From the NCBI GenBank assembly GCA_031310005.1, contig CM062382.1, positions 1,426,001 to 1,490,000 of the forward strand: 64,000 nt of DNA. The letters run 5' to 3'. The notes under the pieces are model-generated. The model was not told the DNA's origin. It searched no databases and saw only the letters and a program-made list of their open reading frames with translations. Each line of letters opens with the position of its first letter. Positions within the stretch are counted from its first letter, which is position 1. The position numbers were made by a program, and so were the translations under genes. Positions 11,752 to 24,133 of this stretch are shown piece after piece. The DNA is from Dactylellina haptotyla. Lineage: Eukaryota > Ascomycota > Orbiliomycetes > Orbiliales > Orbiliaceae.

Positions 11752-14341
11752 TTAGAAAGCGGCATCCCCTACTTTAACACTCATCGGTCTCTTGGATTTT
11801 TTCAAGACAAGGCGAACCAGCTCAATGATTTGGCCTTCGGTGCCTATATTCAGAGCGACAATTAAATTATTTACCGGTGGGACTAACCAAGGAAAGGAAA
11901 GAAGCAACTGCTCACCTTCAGAACCAACAATCATAACAGAAACTGGCTCCCAGACCTTTCCCTTAGTAATTTTGGATGTTATCGGACGTTGACCGACTAG
12001 TTCAAGAATCCGATGTTAATTCGTGCGTGTGATAGACTCGTTTGGTTGCTCATTTTTCGACAAAGCTTACCTGGAATAACAACACTTGGCAACCCGCCTA
12101 GAATACTGTAGAATGTATTGTCGAACCCGAAGCTTTGTAAATATACGTCGATAGACTCTGGAGGACTATGATCCAGACATTATATGTTGGAACCTTCTAT
12201 CGTTGGGAAGGGGGTGGTAAGCCTAATAGGCAATATTAGACCTACATAAGCTCATCTCTATACGATGGTTCAGGGCTGCCTGCAGGAAGTATCATAATAG
12301 TTCCGTCTTGGAAGATATTAGTGTCAAGGAATTTCTTGAAAATTTCCCTCCTTCTAATCGCTTCTTTGTATTCAGAACTCGAAATATTGGCGCGAATATC
12401 CCTGCGGGAGCATTTTATTTTAATACCTGCGATACAGTTTTCAGGGCATACACACGTGACAAGCATACCATTTGTGGAGCACCATCGGATCGATATAAGG
12501 ATATATTCCAAACTTCTTCTCATAATCTTCAAAAAATTTGAATTCGTGGGCGTGAGAATCCCATATTTGGATATGAGCCACTGTCTACCGGTGCGGTTAG
12601 CATATGTGAGTCATATCTCGGTTTGTCAAAGGCTGGTAACAAACTGAATATAGATAGTCTGTAAACGAGGTATTCGCAAGAGTGAATCCAGATGACCGCC
12701 AAACTTTATCGATGTCTAGATCGATTTTCGACAGGGATCCGAACTCTACCATATCTTGAGCGAATTTAGATATCACTGACTTTTTGGCTCGACTCAATGG
12801 ATCCAGCACTCCCCAAGGGACAATTATTCGAGTAAACTTAGAAAGGGAAACTCTGTAAGCTTATATAACAAATCCTCTCTCGACTAGAACTAGAATCACA
12901 TACCTTGGTCAAACTTGTATTTTTCTTTTGGTCATACCAAACTTCTTGGAAAAGCTTGAAATTGTTGATATCACGCGCGAAAAACCCGATAGTATCCATT
13001 ATACTGCAATAGACTTTCAGGAAAGAATAGTTAAAGAGCAGGGAACTGTTTATGATCTAACCTTGAAGCTGGCATTACCCCATCGAGCTCTGAGACCCCA
13101 AGAGTCGGTCGCAGCCCGAAGATTCCTTGAAGAGCAGCAGGCCAGATAATGCTTCCACAGGCTGTATTCAAAGGAATGACTTAAGTTTATATCCTTCTTG
13201 ATGCCCCATAGTGCTTCCTCTCAAATAGAAAGGAAAAGGATCAGTCACTCACTATCAGTACCCAGCGCATAATCTACCCATCCATATCCAGCGACGGCAG
13301 CTCCGCTACCAGTGCTGCTTCCGGCTGGATCAAGATACCCATCTGCCCTTGGGTTAAACGGACATTGTAATTCGATCCAATCTCTCGCGGTTTCACCATT
13401 GGCAAACTGTGTCGTTTTTGTTTTGCCGACTACCACAGCACCAAGATCTATCAGTTTCTGGACCGCTGTAGCCGTTTTTTTCGCAGGACCGTGAAAAGCA
13501 GCAAAAGCTTTGCTTGACGCGCCGGTTGGTAGGCCTTTTAGGTCGATGATATCCTTCACTGCGACCCTCTTGCCAGCGAGAGGTAGGTATTTAGCTGTCG
13601 TTTTGTTTGCGTAGAGGCGAGAAGGCACTGGTATCATGTCTGTAAAGAAGCGTTTAAATCTATGAATCTCATATCAATAAAGCATTTTCTTGAGAAAAAA
13701 CAATAGTACTATTCGAATATAGCACAAGTTTCTTACCCATCACCTGTCTGTGTGACGCCATACACAAAGGCGCCATATGGGTCAGGATACAACTTTAACG
13801 CTTCATATATCCCAGACCCTTGCAAAAAGTAGGGTCCAGTCGGTATTGTCAACCCAGCCTCCAAGATAAGATATGAGTATGACTTCACGCCAAATTTTTC
13901 AAGTAACTCTACTGTTACTTCCGGAATGTCTGGCGTCTTTTGAGTTTTCGTATTCACTGCGAATAGCACAGAGGCGAGGAAAACCGGTCCAAATACATCA
14001 TCTGAGAGCATATACTCGAACGTTGAGTCCAACCATTGGCGGGTTATCCGTCCTGGTAGATTTGGATGGTTGATTATTGTGATCGGTTGTGGAGCCTGGC
14101 AGTCAGATTGGTGAAAGAAGTTGGATGCATTAGACACTCCATTACCGGCGATAGTAGCTCCATCTCCAATGCTAGCTACCCGTTTCTCAGATACTACGTA
14201 GCTATCAGATTCAGCCTCGAGAAATGAAGTGAAGGACTCAGGGGTTGCAGGTATCAAAGTATTCTCAAAGGACGCCAGCACCAGATGCACCGCACTGTAG
14301 ATAGGAAATAGAAAGCTAATTGATTTCCGCATAGTTTCCAA
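11752..14341 (-). CDS. Secreted amidase-signature family protein
   Basis: Predicted extracytoplasmic amide hydrolase; substrate unknown. A multi-exon minus-strand model: N-terminal exon 13733-14341 with a hydrophobic signal-like start ([20 protein letters not shown]) and about 180 residues outside the amidase fold. Next comes the core at 13245-13637, with candidate catalytic Lys in [11 protein letters not shown] and cis-Ser in [11 protein letters not shown]. The segment [20 protein letters not shown] (about 13130-13190) should hold the nucleophile Ser. Then come [10 protein letters not shown] (about 13000), [15 protein letters not shown] (12750-12800), SPEPSYRDE (about 12250) and C-terminal [16 protein letters not shown] ending at 11752. 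Introns are about 50-100 bp; several inner boundaries are approximate. The Arg of the usual GGSIR element is Ile here. The first ATG was chosen; a second lies three codons on. Confidence 0.8.
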
Positions 14342-16149
14342 GCCACTCCGCGATCAGCCACGGCGCTAAGATAGAATTTTTCCGATGTAAGTGAGGTTTG
14401 AAATGAAAATAGAGAGTTCAGGCGGGTAAACCCTTGCACATGGGGTGGACTTCGAATATCGTTGATGAAATATATCTGTCTAGCTAGATAAGGTTACTTG
14501 GAGGATATTCGGGCATACCATTCTATTTTGTTAACAACTGGTCATAAAATATTGACCGAATGTAAAACTGTAAACACCACGCTCGGTTTTCTACATTGCA
14601 TTGCTAGTGATTGATAACATTCCTAGTATAAGGTTTCCGATGAAGTCACTTTTCTGTTGAAATATATTGCGTATATTGCGAGCGCAAGCAATAGGAAATT
14701 TGCTGTACGTGGTATTTTGAGAGACAGGCGACGAACAATCGCAAGGATTGGCCAGTAAACTTGGTCAATTGTCTCCGGCAAGGAGGCTCCCAGCGTTATC
14801 GCGAAAGAAAAATAAAAGTAATAATAAATATGGCACGTCTTGCAAGGTATTTATTTAAATAAGTGCCCGGAGTTTAAAAGGATGAGCCTCTTTCTCAAAG
14901 GGACTTCGAACTGCCGACTTCGTTTTCTGGGACTGGGGTGTGCTGGTGTTGCATGCATGTAAGGGGTAGGTTGCAATCGCAAATCAAGGGAAAGCACTAG
15001 AGCTTGCTAACAATCTCGTATATGGATCTGCATGGTGCGTAGAACGAATTTCCTTTGAATTTATTTCTGCTTGAAAATTTCAACCAGTTGAGCATTGCAT
15101 GTTACGCGGAAAGCTATGCCGCTTCCAGTGGCCGACTATTTAGTTCTAGATCTCTGCAGGGGGAATGTAGGGTGAAAATTTGACCGTGGCCATGGGTGGT
15201 ACTTCAAAACCACAGCCAGTCGATCCACCATCTATCCAGATGCTGCGTGCGTTGCGATGCAATTCACTATCGGTCCAAAATTATTTGATTTTAGATGTAA
15301 CTGGGAAAGCAGTATCAAGTGTTTAACAAAACCTGATGGTCTTTAGGTGGTGAATTCTGCAATTCCAATTAGGATTATCTATGATCTATAATTCAGCTAA
15401 AAAACACAAAAAAAAAAACTCCGTCTACAAATACATGGACCAAAGGGCTGCCGCGAGGTATATCAGGATATGTAAGGTGGCACATGAAAGTGGGACATGG
15501 CCGTAATTCTTGCAAGGGGTAAGCCTGGACCAAAGGAGGGCAGATCGAGGTGCTGGTATCCTGTGGGCAATTGGTTGGAAGCCAGGCGGTCAACATACAT
15601 CAACGAAATGCGGTCTTTGGACATGTTACCTGCGATCATCGAACCGGGCCAGAAATGGATGTCTTCGATCTCAAAATAGGGCCTTTGTTAGAAGATAGGA
15701 GGTAATTTACAGGAGAATTATACAGGAGCGATAGAGTTGACCAGTGTAGAACAAAAGAGTAAAATCGCTAATGTATAGAGGAGCACTAAAAGGGATGTAG
15801 TGAGAAAATAATAAGAAAAAAAAATATGTAGAAAAAAAGGAACAAAAGGCCTGAACCCATTTTGCAAAGGAGATTGAGAAAACCGACGATGGAAGTGGGA
15901 AGAGGGGGAACAAAAGAAGGGTGGGTATACGCCATGCAAGAACAAATGAACCGTCAAAAACAGGACAAAAACCTTCTCCGAGGTGTCGTCAAAAGTATCC
16001 AGAGATTTTGACCGCAGCTATCTATCCTCCTCGTTGCTAAAGGACAAAAAGGAAAACCCGTTGGGTTGGATAAGATGTTCCGGCTCGCGCGTTGGGCAGC
16101 CAGGAAACAATCAGAGAGCTCTTTTTTATTATTCTCATTGGTTGGTTCA
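14342..16149. other. Gene-poor AT-rich region between amidase and wsc
   Basis: About 1.8 kb upstream of the amidase and downstream of the WSC gene. AT-rich, with an A-run near 15407 and a purine-rich stretch near 15750-15900. No domain-bearing frame or terminal repeats seen. Confidence 0.5.
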
Positions 16150-16985
16150 TCATGCATCAGGATTTGTAACCTAGTTAGAAGGTATTGTGAGTAAATGGGA
16201 ACATTTGGTGGGGGAATATATTCAGTCCATACCTTCAATATCCGCCGCGAGAAGTCCTGGTTGTCAGCAATGCTACCGTCACTCAGCCGTCTATGCTGCA
16301 GCATAACGGGATCTAGTCTGCTATCCGCCTGTGGTTTTCTGATCGAAGCAGTGAATTCTTTCGCAGCAACAGCGGCTCTGTATTCTTCCTCGGCCTGGCG
16401 TCTCCTATTTCGTCGAACAACGAGGAAACCACCAACGCCAAGTGCGATGATCGCAATGACACCAACAACAGCACCAGCAGCGATACCGGCCTTGCTTGTG
16501 CCGCCGGATTGGCTTGAGTCTGAGTTAACTGGCGCGGTTGCTGTGACAGTCACGCCGCCCTGAACAACGGTCTGAACTGATGGAGAATCAGTGGTGGAAG
16601 AGCCTCCGGACGACGAGCTGGACTTGGAAGACTTGGAGTCCGGTGGAACGATACCAGTGTATCCGAATAGCCAAGTGGAAAGACCACCGCAGAGTTGTTG
16701 AGGATAGCCTTGGCATGAAATGTTACATTCCGACTTGTCGACTTTCCCATCAGATGGAACAAAGTCGCCGCAGTAACAAGTTGATCCTCGGGTCACACCC
16801 CAGACGGCTTTGTTTGAATCGCGGCATTGGTCGTGGCAGAGGCCTTGAGTCTGGTATGTATTCGGGCCTACGTTCTTAGTCTCTCCGGCATTGTCGTAGC
16901 ACGCGATCGAGTCATCCGCCGCGAAGACCGGAACGATAGCACCGATGGCCAAGATAGCGGCCAATGTTGTCGCTAACGAACGCAT
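16150..16985 (-). CDS. wsc1: WSC-domain cell-wall stress sensor
   Basis: Type I membrane sensor of cell-wall stress, expected to signal through Rho1/PKC. Exons 16233-16985 and 16150-16170 are split by a 62-bp intron and give 257 residues. Order: signal peptide (1-22), one WSC domain (about 25-112) with eight cysteines (ACYDN, LCHDQC, TCYCG, ECNISC, LCGG), a Ser/Thr-rich stalk (about 115-170), one membrane segment (GVIAIIALGVGGFLVV) followed by RRNRRRR-like basic residues, and a short cytoplasmic tail. The tail ends DFSRRILKVTNPDA after splicing. Similar tails, ending near NPDA, are what I recall for fungal Wsc proteins. If the intron is retained the frame runs on to 15954 with an unrelated tail. 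Confidence 0.92.
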
Positions 16986-19900
16986 GGTGGATATTTATGT
17001 GTGGAGGGTTGTCTTTTTCAGATAAAAGAGCGGAATGTATTCGACGGCCGACCGTCGAAGGGAGTCGAAACAGAGAAGGGGGATCTACAAAACCACGAAA
17101 GAGAGCGTTAGAACTAGCCGGTTAAAAATTTTAAAAAATTTATAATGTGAAAATTGAAGGGGAGACGGCCATTCGCTAGTAGCGAGGGGTGCGAGATGCA
17201 ATATGCGAGACGCCGGACGGGGCAGCGACAGAGAGCGGGTGGCCGACGGGCGTACGATCCGGCCGCAGAATGGACAGCAAAACAGCCGTTTCCCGCTCTG
17301 AATCGACCGCAGCCATCAGTCTCAGACTCAATCTCGCGGTCCCTCGTGGCGTGGCGTGGCGTTGTGTTGTCTCGACGTCGAGGACAACACATCAGCGGCA
17401 GACCGTCAACACCGTCAACACCATCACACGACCATCAACACCGTACCTTTCAATCAAGAGGTCCCTCCTTTTTTGTTCACGCGCGAATGTCCTACAAGGC
17501 GTCGTGTCGACGGGGTTCGGCAACGTATCGGCGTCGGACGAGTCGGACGAGCACGATAGCGGGCGGAGGACTGTCGAAGAGTCTCTGTCGAGATAATTTA
17601 GGGGTCTCTAGCGTTACGGGATGTCGTTGAAATTTGTTTCCTTCCTTCCTTCCTTCTAGTTTTTCCTCCAAGTTTTATCGATGCCTCTACTGCCAAAAAA
17701 AAAGTCGTCTTTCGTCGTTGCAAAACTCTATCGGTATGCCCTTTTTGCGATTCGCCTTCTTTTTATTTTTTCTTTCCAAATGGTGGCTTCTTGTTGATCC
17801 GTCGTGGGGAAGGGCCTTTTCTTGATTTTGTTAATTCCCTTTTCCGTTATCGTAGTTTGTACCTTCTTTTTGTTTGCTGGCCCCGACCCTGGATTTGTGT
17901 GTGAATACAGACAAGGAAAAATAACTCCGTTTCGAGACAAAAGGAGAGGGTGTGGCTCAAACGATAGCGACGGAAGGAATAAATGAAGGGAAAACAGAGG
18001 AACAAATCGAAAAAGCGAAGGGACTGAAAATATTGTCGGAAACGAGAGTGTGGTTATTGTTGGTAACCGAAAGGACAGAGAAGTAGACCAGCTGTATACC
18101 CTGTGGTTGAAGAACTCGAGCGAGTGACTGGTGGTGAATGGTGGAGAGGAATGGTGGTGTTGATGGGATGAGGAGGGAAAAGCGATGGATTGGGGATTGG
18201 GGGCACAGTTTGGTTTTGACCGAGCGAAAGGGAGAACGAACGACTCGCGGAAAAAGAAAAGAGGGCGCATCAAAAGCAAAGACGGAAGAAAGGAGGAGAC
18301 CAGTCCAATCCGCGGTCCAGCAGGCAAGCAGGAGGGCCCAACTTCACTAACACCCAACACCACCGCCAGAAAGCCGGGAAATTGGCTGCCACACTCGCAC
18401 ACGCACGCACACGAAGGACCCCCCCCGGCACGCCAGAGCAGGCCTCTACGGAAGCTAAGGGAAGGGGAGTCTGAGGAGAAAAAGAGAGAAGCTTCCTGTC
18501 TGATGCTGGCTTGATTGCCAACCAATTTGGCGCATGCAGTAATAATCGACGTCCCTCTTTCCTCGCAAGTGGAGCCAGGTCGCCCACCGTCCTGTCCTGT
18601 CGAGACAGACACTGCTCTCGAGCAGAACCAGTGCTGACCAAGAGAGATGGGTGCGCTGGATGCAAGGCCCTCTCCCTGATACAGATTGGCATGACCCTAC
18701 ATACATGCGAGCTACACAGTTTCTCCCGTCTCACTCCATGCATTCTCATGTACTCGCTCTGTATTCCTGTCTCGTCCTCCGGTCAGATTTCCTGCTAAAC
18801 GCTGGCTCCACGACGGACTTGTAACGGTGCCACTGCAGCGAAATACATACACTCGCCGGTGCTGGCGAGGGTTTTTTTTTAGGTCCTGTTGGTCTTTGAG
18901 GTAGCCGCCGACGAAATACAATAAGGTGACCTGATCACGATACCATCTTTGCTGCAACATTGTAACCTGCGCACTCTTCACCTCTATTGTGCCCAGACCA
19001 AAAAAAATAAAATAAAATAAAAACCCGACACCTTTCACCAAACAATCTTTTGAGATTTCTCTTTTTCGGTTGGGTTCATTCTTGTTTCTATTCATGGGTT
19101 GTGTGCGATCCTGCACACAAACAGCTTAAACCTCACCTCAACGTTATAATGATATTAACCTAATACACATAACTCAACTTAAACCCACATTGCTCGTGAT
19201 AGTTGGTATGCTCCGTGCAGGGTTGAGAAACACAGCCTCTTGCCAGGAACTACGAAATATTTGGGCCAACTAGCGTGAATATGCGTATATATAGTATCAA
19301 AACCCCGTCGCCCTCCGATTGAAGCGAAATTGAACGATGTGCATTTTGCATCCAACCCATACCTTTACTTCCCACAAGTACGGGCATCAGTATGCAAAAA
19401 AAAAAAAAAAAATCGCCCCAAAAGCCGAAGTCACTAGCATGCTACACTAAATTCACATTCGCGGTGCATTCTTGAGCTGACCCGGCGGATTGCGAACGCA
19501 CGGGACAAGAAGCGGCGGGATTGACGGTAATTATGGAATTGTGGCTTGCTTTTCTTCCTTTCCTTTCCGTGATACCGAACACCTTTCTGCGCTGCGATAA
19601 GGATATAATCGTTAAGCTACGTACAGCAGCGATACCAAGAATCATTATAATAGTTTGCCTCTCCTATCACAAACTATCAATTGACCCTGTAGACGTATAT
19701 GATAAATACATTACGATAACGACATAATTTGCGGAATGCATGCGTCCCGACGTCACATGCTGCAGCTGTCAAATAAAACTCGGCAAGCGAAAAATATCAA
19801 GGAAAAATACCATGGTCCTCTTTTTGGTCTGTCGATATCGATGCATAGGCCAAAAGCAGCTGTATCGCCACTTCCGACTGAACCATGACCCTCGCATTCT

Positions 19901-21516
19901 GACGCCCCGTTTTTCTTTTTTCATCATCGCGGCTTTTTCCACGCTTTTTCCTTCTTCTATCCCAAGGGTAAAATCTCTCAAACACGCAACCAACCAGGAA
20001 GGAAACCAGAGGTCGAATAAGCAATGGCGAAAGCGAAGCAGGATTTCGCAGCTAATTTCGCGTGTTTGAGATGTGACCACCCCCTTTTCCCGCACCCTGC
20101 CCATCCGTCTTGGCTGCATTTCTTTCGCGGTCTTCCTCTCTGTGGTGGTTCGTGTGTTCAACAAAACCTTCAGGCAGTCCCCAAGGGCCGTGACGGAACG
20201 GACGAGAAGCTGTTTCAGCGATCTCGATGCTTCAGACAAATCGAATTTGGGTGGTTCGGTTGCACAGGAATAAATTTGCTGGGGGGCGTTGGGCCGAAAT
20301 AGAGGAAGAGTGTTTGAAAGTCCGACTGCCCGCCGTAATAACAGTAATTGGAAGTAATTATTTGCAAAAAATGCTTGAGAGTAAGCTTTTGCTTTCGCGC
20401 ATTACTCTAATATGCGGTGTATTGCTGCGTGCATGAATTATTCCAAACAATCTCCATATCATAACGGTCCGGATCCACCATGATTCCCCGAGCTGCGCGG
20501 TTTCAGATTGATGAAGAACAACGTGTACTCATTTGTGGCTGAACCGAAACAGATGCTCTTGTTTCTTCATCAGCGCACACTCACAGGCATGTGTATTTTG
20601 TTTGTGCAGCCTTGTTTGAGGTTTTGTTGGAATATCTTGATAAGAGCGGCGGGCGCTTGGAGATATTTGAGTGGATCATATTTACCATCCGAGCAACTGG
20701 ACCCTGATGGGCTGAATGGAGCAACAGAGCCACAAAAGCAGGTACTCCCGCATCTCTGCTTTCTGCAACATGGGGATCCATCAATTGAGCAAAGCCGTTT
20801 GCGAAACCTCCCCTTCTCGCTTCTCGGAGCCTGGGGAGCACAGCGTCGACCCTTAAAGATCTGCCTCCCGATACAGTCAAGGCGGAATCCGTACATGTAC
20901 ACCCCAACACACAGTGCAGAGGGTGAATTCTACGGATCGAGCCCAATATATACGTATGGACATGTATGGACATGTACATGCTGGCTCGCGAGACAATATA
21001 TGTATTTCAATGTGAAACCTCACGGCAGACAACACAACAACCCCCCAAGACGCGCACAGGGTAGGCGCACACGCTAGACTTGATATACAGGTTTATCGGC
21101 AAGAGGTTAGGAAACCCGCACGTATACACGTTTGTTTGGAACGAACTTTTACAAAAACGGTATCTCAGACATTGGAGAGAAAATCATCCCGCACATCCAA
21201 TCGAATCGATACTACTTTCTCATTCATGAGACATGAGCGCCGCTCATCCAGGTCCCTTTCTTAACAAAAGCCGTCTACACACAGGTACAACGCTTCTGAA
21301 ACCGTGCACCCCTCCCTTAGTATGACCCTTTCGTCCAGCGTACCTGGTTGTGGCTATGCCACAAGGCAACTACGCAAAAAAGCCACTGACAGATATGCGG
21401 ATACCAAAAACAGTGCCTCAAAGGTGGAGAAGAAACAAAAAGAAGTAAATCATTGGTTCCGTCCTTAGTAAGATTTCTTCCAAGTTAGGACTAAGAGATG
21501 GTCCCTATAAAGATTC
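16986..21516. other. 4.5-kb gene-poor region upstream of wsc
   Basis: Contains the wsc promoter and probably a long leader: on the minus strand the 17700-18350 stretch is strongly pyrimidine-rich. TTCC repeats lie near 17639-17657, an A-run near 19396, and tandem GTATGGACAT units near 20953-20975. Several frames of 100-290 codons exist (e.g. 17728-18612 minus, 20508-21077 plus), but all have low-complexity or random composition and no recognisable domain. A non-coding transcript cannot be excluded. Confidence 0.5.
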
Positions 21517-24050
21517 CTATCGATTCCGAGGACTAGGCGGTTGTGGGCCTACTAGATTATCCCACACGTCCATAATGCTTCCTCTCTGTGCTGGTAGCAT
21601 GCTATATTGTAGTGAATATAGATCTCTCCGGTGAATTGGCGGGACCTTAATGCACCAGCCACACCTGTTAGTTTTTTTGTAACAAATACTTTCCTTATTC
21701 TGGGTCCCACAGTTATAAATTTCAAAAGGGAAACCCTATCAAGACGGAAGTACAAACGAGAAAAATATAACATATTGGGAAGGAAGATGTAATTTTTTTA
21801 TTAAAAAATTTGAAAGCAAAAACAGGGAATCACTGTAGGGATATCTAGAACAGAAAGAACAAGAAGGGAATGACTTACGAAACGTCCAGTAGCCAGGCAA
21901 AGCAATACCCGTGGCGAGATATAGTGTTTCCGCAAGCGACCCCCAAGCTGGAAGTACTGACCAAACATTGCGCGAAAGGATAGAGGTACTGACTGTTGTG
22001 TATGCGGTGTATGTGTCAGCTGTGTATCACTTGAAGGTTGGAGTAGAGAACTGGGAAATTGGGCGGGTTGTACCTTTAGCATAACGTATGATATATGATC
22101 ACACTCCTTTGGTTTCTCCTCAGTGGGTAATTTATCGATATCGAGCATATCAAACTGCACCCCGCCAGGTAGCCTTTTTGCATCTTTTGTCCTCAACATT
22201 AACGCGAATAGCGGGAAATGGTTCAAACATGCGAGAAGTGTTTCCAGCCCTGCTTTGATTCCGATAATGATCATGCGCGCCACTGCAAACGTAAGGTAAT
22301 ACACTAGAACCGTTGGCAATAGGAAGAATAACAGCGTGAATAGAATGGTGCCTACGAGCAGCTGGTCGATATCGTAATCGCAAGAGTCAATACGGTTGCG
22401 AAGTACGTTGCGCTTCTTGCCTCGAAAGAGATGGAAGAGTGAGATAATTGTTGTGAGCTGCCAGTGGTATATCCGGGCGGATGCGATGTAAAACGCGTAT
22501 ATGTGCAAAGTCAAGATTGATAAAAGATCAGAGAAGATCGAAATCGGCATCGTAGCACCTGCAAAGCTCGAAAAGCCAATGACCCATATGAGCATGGCGA
22601 AATGAGGCCGCACGCTCACCATCGACCCACCCCAATAATCAACAACCCAGAGGAACAGGTCACCCAAAAAGTAGGCGAGTTCTTTGTTGAGTTTTAAACC
22701 AGCCGGTTTGACTCTGAGCCATAAAATCGTCTCACGGAGTCCATCGATTGTGTACGTCCCCAATAGGGCATCCAGCCAATCAGCCACGCCAGTGGAGTTT
22801 TCAATGAGGAAAGTTCCCAGCGCTATTCCAATGATAACATCGTTCGCAACGAGCCACAGGCTGTTGTAGAAACGAATATAATCGGGATGGACAGAGTTAG
22901 CGCTTTCAAGATCACCCTTGCGTTTCCTCAGTTTCCTATACTGCGTCGGCCAGTAGCATAATTGCTGGAGCCTGATGTCTAACTGCTGCGCTAAACTCGT
23001 CAGCAATTTTAAGGAGGCATTGTGGGTTCGACATTGGCAATACTAACCAGTCGCTGAGACGTCCTTCAAGGCTGCGAATTCTGGATTTAGTCTCCACTCC
23101 ACGATGCGGAGTACGACTTCGTTTGCCGCCCGCTGGACAGTTAAGAGGGCCACAAAGAACCTGATAAGTAAGGGGTAGGCTAGAAGAACGAGGCTCCATA
23201 GATTGCTAGCCGCTCTCTCCCACAGGTTTGCTGCGGATTCAACGACTCGCTCGCTGACACTCATGCTCCGCGATCTACCGATCCGGTAAGTCACTTTGTC
23301 ATCGAGAAGGGTTGACATCTCCCACGAACAATTTATCTTTGGTGAGATTAGCAATCTTATTAACCAAGGTAGAATGGGCCTTTCCCTACCTGTCCAATGA
23401 TTGCGTCTAGCGATTCTTCTTTCACCGTCAACTGATGTCGTCGCACAGAGTGAAGCCTAATCTTCTCCAAGAGCTGACCGTGCAGAGGCTTCACATATTG
23501 CGCTTCTTCCTCCCTGTGCTGTTTTTCTTTTACAGGGACAGTTTCTTCATCAAGCGCTAGAGATATTGGCTTTAAGGACATATATTGCATCCGCCAAGGC
23601 GACGGCATCTCAAACATGATAACTTGCATGGTGATATTTGTGTCTTTCGGGCAGTATATCGTTGGATACAGTGAGCTTTCTGTAAGAGTAGCATGTATAT
23701 GCCTGGCTTCGAACTTCTTCGGCTGGGGCCCATTCAGAGTACCGAGGACATGTAGTCTCGTACGCTTACTCATCTGGAAGAGTTTCATAAGGGCTACTGC
23801 TGGTTTCTTGAATATCGCACCATTACGTAACGCATGGTCGATGGCTCTGCTCTGGAAATCCAAAAAAGTTAGCTACAGAGCATATTGATATGTCATATAT
23901 AAGCTTCTGCCTTACATCATCAGCATTGAGTAATGCGACAACAAAGATGTCGAATTCTGAGTTTCGCCATCCTACGAGCAACCCCGTATTTTCTTTCCTA
24001 GGCAAACCACATGGCCAAAATATCCGCATCAACGTCGGGGAGGAATTCAT
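21517..24050 (-). CDS. gpi1: Gpi1 (PIG-Q), subunit of GPI GlcNAc-transferase
   Basis: Membrane subunit of the ER complex that adds GlcNAc to phosphatidylinositol, step one of GPI synthesis. Five exons: 23916-24050, 23390-23851, 23048-23336, 21879-22990 and 21517-21645, all GT-AG and phase-consistent, giving 708 residues. The N-terminus has MRIFWP and LLVGWRNSEFDIFVVALL. The long fourth exon carries the Gpi1 core with several membrane helices, including HIYAFYIASARIYHWQL and LLFFLLPTVLVYYLTFAV, and SPRVLLCLATGRF. The last exon restores the conserved end VPPIHRRDLYSLQYSMLPAQ. The final intron (233 bp) is unusually long for this locus; simple read-through to 21801 would lose that end. A second in-frame ATG (24029) directly precedes RIFWP. 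A small gene lies immediately upstream on the same strand. Confidence 0.93.
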
Positions 24051-24133
24051 GTTGGGGAATGTAGCTCCTAGAAGCTCCCCCGTCTTCTCAATTGCTCCCT
24101 GGCGGATATTCCACCACTGCTAGCTCTCGAGTG

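Noticed and set aside
17728-18612. 294-codon minus-strand frame upstream of wsc
   Set aside because: Ser/Pro/Phe-rich composition follows from a pyrimidine-rich leader. No family match recalled.
20508-21077. 189-codon plus-strand frame with an overlapping minus-strand frame
   Set aside because: Mirror frames in a region with no splice logic, no domain and ordinary composition; likely chance.
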